Shown: piece by piece, positions 61,844-64,000 of the stretch
How the letters are laid out: each line of letters begins with the position of its first letter
Position numbering within the stretch: position 1 is the stretch's first letter
DNA from: Candidatus Angelobacter sp. Gp1-AA117
GTDB lineage: Bacteria; Acidobacteriota; Terriglobia; Terriglobales; Acidobacteriaceae
Direction: 5' to 3'
Length of the DNA: 64,000 nucleotides
NCBI GenBank assembly: GCA_003223515.1
Contig: QHVI01000078.1
Span: 62,001-126,000, forward strand
Translations under genes and position numbers: made by a program
Notes under the pieces: model-generated
What the model was told of the DNA's origin: nothing
The model's database searches: none
The model's input: the letters and a program-made list of their open reading frames with translations, nothing else

Positions 61844-63130
61844 GTGGCACAAACTCGAAAATCCGGTTTCCAGATTTCCTATGTAACCATCACCTACCGC
61901 AGTGTGGCGCTGGTGATCGTCTGTGTGCTGCTGCTTGCCTTTCTGTTGATGGAGTTACTGCTCCCTTCGACTGCCGACAAGATGCTGCGCTCCAGCGAGT
62001 CGCTTTTTGAAAAGGCGCTGGCCAAGGTGGGGCTCATCAATAACCCCGGCGATGGAAGCAACAACGGCACTGCCGGCCCCCAGCAGGCGCACTTCACCAA
62101 CATCGATGGCGAAGTCATGGTGCGCCGCGGCAGCACCTGGATTCCCGCCGATTACAACGTGGCGCTGGATACCGGCGATGTAATCCAGACCAAGTCTCAG
62201 GGAATTGCCAAGATCGTTTTTGCTGACGGCACCAACTACACTATCAAGCCCGATTCCCTGATTCGCGTGGAGGAAAACTCCGTCAATGCCGCGCAGCAGA
62301 CGGCGGTAAAGGTGGAAGTGAATACCGGAACCGTCGATCTGGCTACCTCCACCATGACGCAGGGATCGAAGTCGCAAGTCGTGGTTGCCGGGGCTACCGC
62401 CACCCTGGGCGGCGATACCAGGGCTGAAGTGATGAACGATCCCCGCAACGACCAGCATGAAATCATGCTGAAGAGCGGCAACGGCGTGGTGACCCGTGAG
62501 AGCACCAATGAATCCGTGACGATGGCCCCCTTCGAAAGGGTGTCGTTCAAGTCAGATTCGCAGATAACCAAAATCCGGGAAATCGGCCCGCCTAACCTGA
62601 TCGACCCGGCCAACATGTATCCCAAGGTGGTCGCCAGCAACTCCGAGCCGATCACTTTCTCCTGGACGCAGGCGGAAAACGCCAAACAATACCGGTTCAA
62701 GCTGTCCCGGAACCCTTATTTCTCCTCGCTGGTCTTGAACAAGATCATCGAGGGCAGCGAGATCCAGCTCTCTTTCCTGCCCGAAGGCTCCTATTACTGG
62801 GCGGTGCAGTCGGTGGGGTCGAATGGCAAGGAGTCGGTTGAAAGCGAAAAGAACCGCTTCACCCTAATCGTAAGAAAAGAAAGCCAGGTAGGCCTGATGC
62901 TGGAACTGGATGAGTTCGTCCAGCACGGCCACATCATCGAGGTTCGGGGCCACACGGAAAACAGCGCCCACGTCATGGTCAATGACCAGCAGGTAGCGAT
63001 GATTAACCCGGATGGTTCATTCCATCATTTCACTCCGCCGCTGCCCACCGGAGAGAACATAATTACCATTACGGCACAAAATGCCAAGGGTGGAGTGAAC
63101 ACCAAAACACAAAAAGTTGTAATCCAGTAG
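61844..63130 (+). CDS. FecR-domain membrane protein with C-terminal Ig-like segments
   Basis: A 428-residue protein from GTG 61844. One N-terminal membrane helix (about 20-40, ALVIVCVLLLAFLLMELLL) is followed by a FecR domain (about 80-230: GEVMVRRGSTWIPADYNVALDTGDVIQTKSQGIAKIVFADGTNYTI). The C-terminal part has two beta-sandwich-like segments (SNSEPITFSWTQAENAKQYRFKLSRNPYF... and GHIIEVRGHTENSAHVMVNDQQV). Proteins of this layout are surface or periplasmic sensors or cell-wall proteins; no sigma factor lies next to it. The neighbour downstream is mreB, so an envelope role is plausible. Confidence 0.8.
   Translation: MAQTRKSGFQISYVTITYRSVALVIVCVLLLAFLLMELLLPSTADKMLRSSESLFEKALAKVGLINNPGDGSNNGTAGPQQAHFTNIDGEVMVRRGSTWIPADYNVALDTGDVIQTKSQGIAKIVFADGTNYTIKPDSLIRVEENSVNAAQQTAVKVEVNTGTVDLATSTMTQGSKSQVVVAGATATLGGDTRAEVMNDPRNDQHEIMLKSGNGVVTRESTNESVTMAPFERVSFKSDSQITKIREIGPPNLIDPANMYPKVVASNSEPITFSWTQAENAKQYRFKLSRNPYFSSLVLNKIIEGSEIQLSFLPEGSYYWAVQSVGSNGKESVESEKNRFTLIVRKESQVGLMLELDEFVQHGHIIEVRGHTENSAHVMVNDQQVAMINPDGSFHHFTPPLPTGENIITITAQNAKGGVNTKTQKVVIQ

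Positions 63131-64000
<870 letters not shown>

Overview
The window looks like part of a chromosome from an Acidobacteriota-type bacterium (Terriglobia-like). This is inference: it rests on moderately GC-rich coding sequence, an 800-residue FtsX/MacB-type permease of the kind abundant in that phylum, stand-alone DinB-fold proteins, many secreted proteins with TonB-free Gram-negative signals, and intergenic spacers packed with short mosaic repeats. No rRNA, tRNA, CRISPR array or IS element was recognised. Most genes are ordinary housekeeping functions, with a few accessory islands between them.

Left part (1-16.1 kb): the 3' end of a PBP1A gene coupled to a PASTA membrane protein; a sarcosine-oxidase-like flavoenzyme; a secreted propeller-like protein; a secreted glutamine cyclotransferase; a zinc-ribbon membrane protein. 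Then comes a minus-strand block, read right to left: SPFH/band-7 zinc-ribbon protein, S-adenosylmethionine decarboxylase (SpeD), two DUF4178 zinc-ribbon proteins, a 61-residue membrane protein, DUF350, a membrane-anchored spermidine-synthase homologue and a flavin amine oxidase that now looks broken. Stops and starts overlap from speD to DUF350, so this reads as one polyamine-linked membrane system. It is the best candidate here for a coherent, biochemically undescribed pathway. A decayed radical-SAM fragment lies beyond it.

Signalling island (16.2-21.6 kb): a divergent sigma factor, a zinc-finger anti-sigma/TPR protein, a TPR-CHAT protease and a lipoprotein. The anti-sigma and CHAT parts look like one 1175-residue protein split by a one-base shift at a run of nine T.

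Middle (21.6-44.6 kb): a GT-C glycosyltransferase, DUF3467, a HEAT-repeat protein, DinB, SnoaL-like, YajQ, a polyprenyl diphosphate synthase, a LytTR response regulator, an S9 peptidase, an HtrA-type protease, an SDR, a YVTN propeller lipoprotein, DAHP synthase, endonuclease IV and leuS. Two predicted NAD-consuming defence-type genes then flank guaA: a TIR protein with one in-frame stop codon, and a stand-alone SIR2-domain protein in AT-rich DNA.

Right part (44.6-64 kb): an FtsX-type permease, a dienelactone hydrolase-like protein, a glycerophosphodiesterase, a secreted Asp-rich protein, glpD, a GH57 branching enzyme, a mazG-GNAT-menC/N-acylamino acid racemase operon, an aldo/keto reductase, panD, a UDP-sugar 6-dehydrogenase, a FecR-domain protein and the start of mreB.

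The spacers carry several dispersed repeat families: a 190-bp element present twice (92% identical, no gaps), a GGTAAATGGGTAA family often in inverted pairs, a CCTTTGCGTCC..TGCGGTTAA family and a CAGCAATCAGC family.
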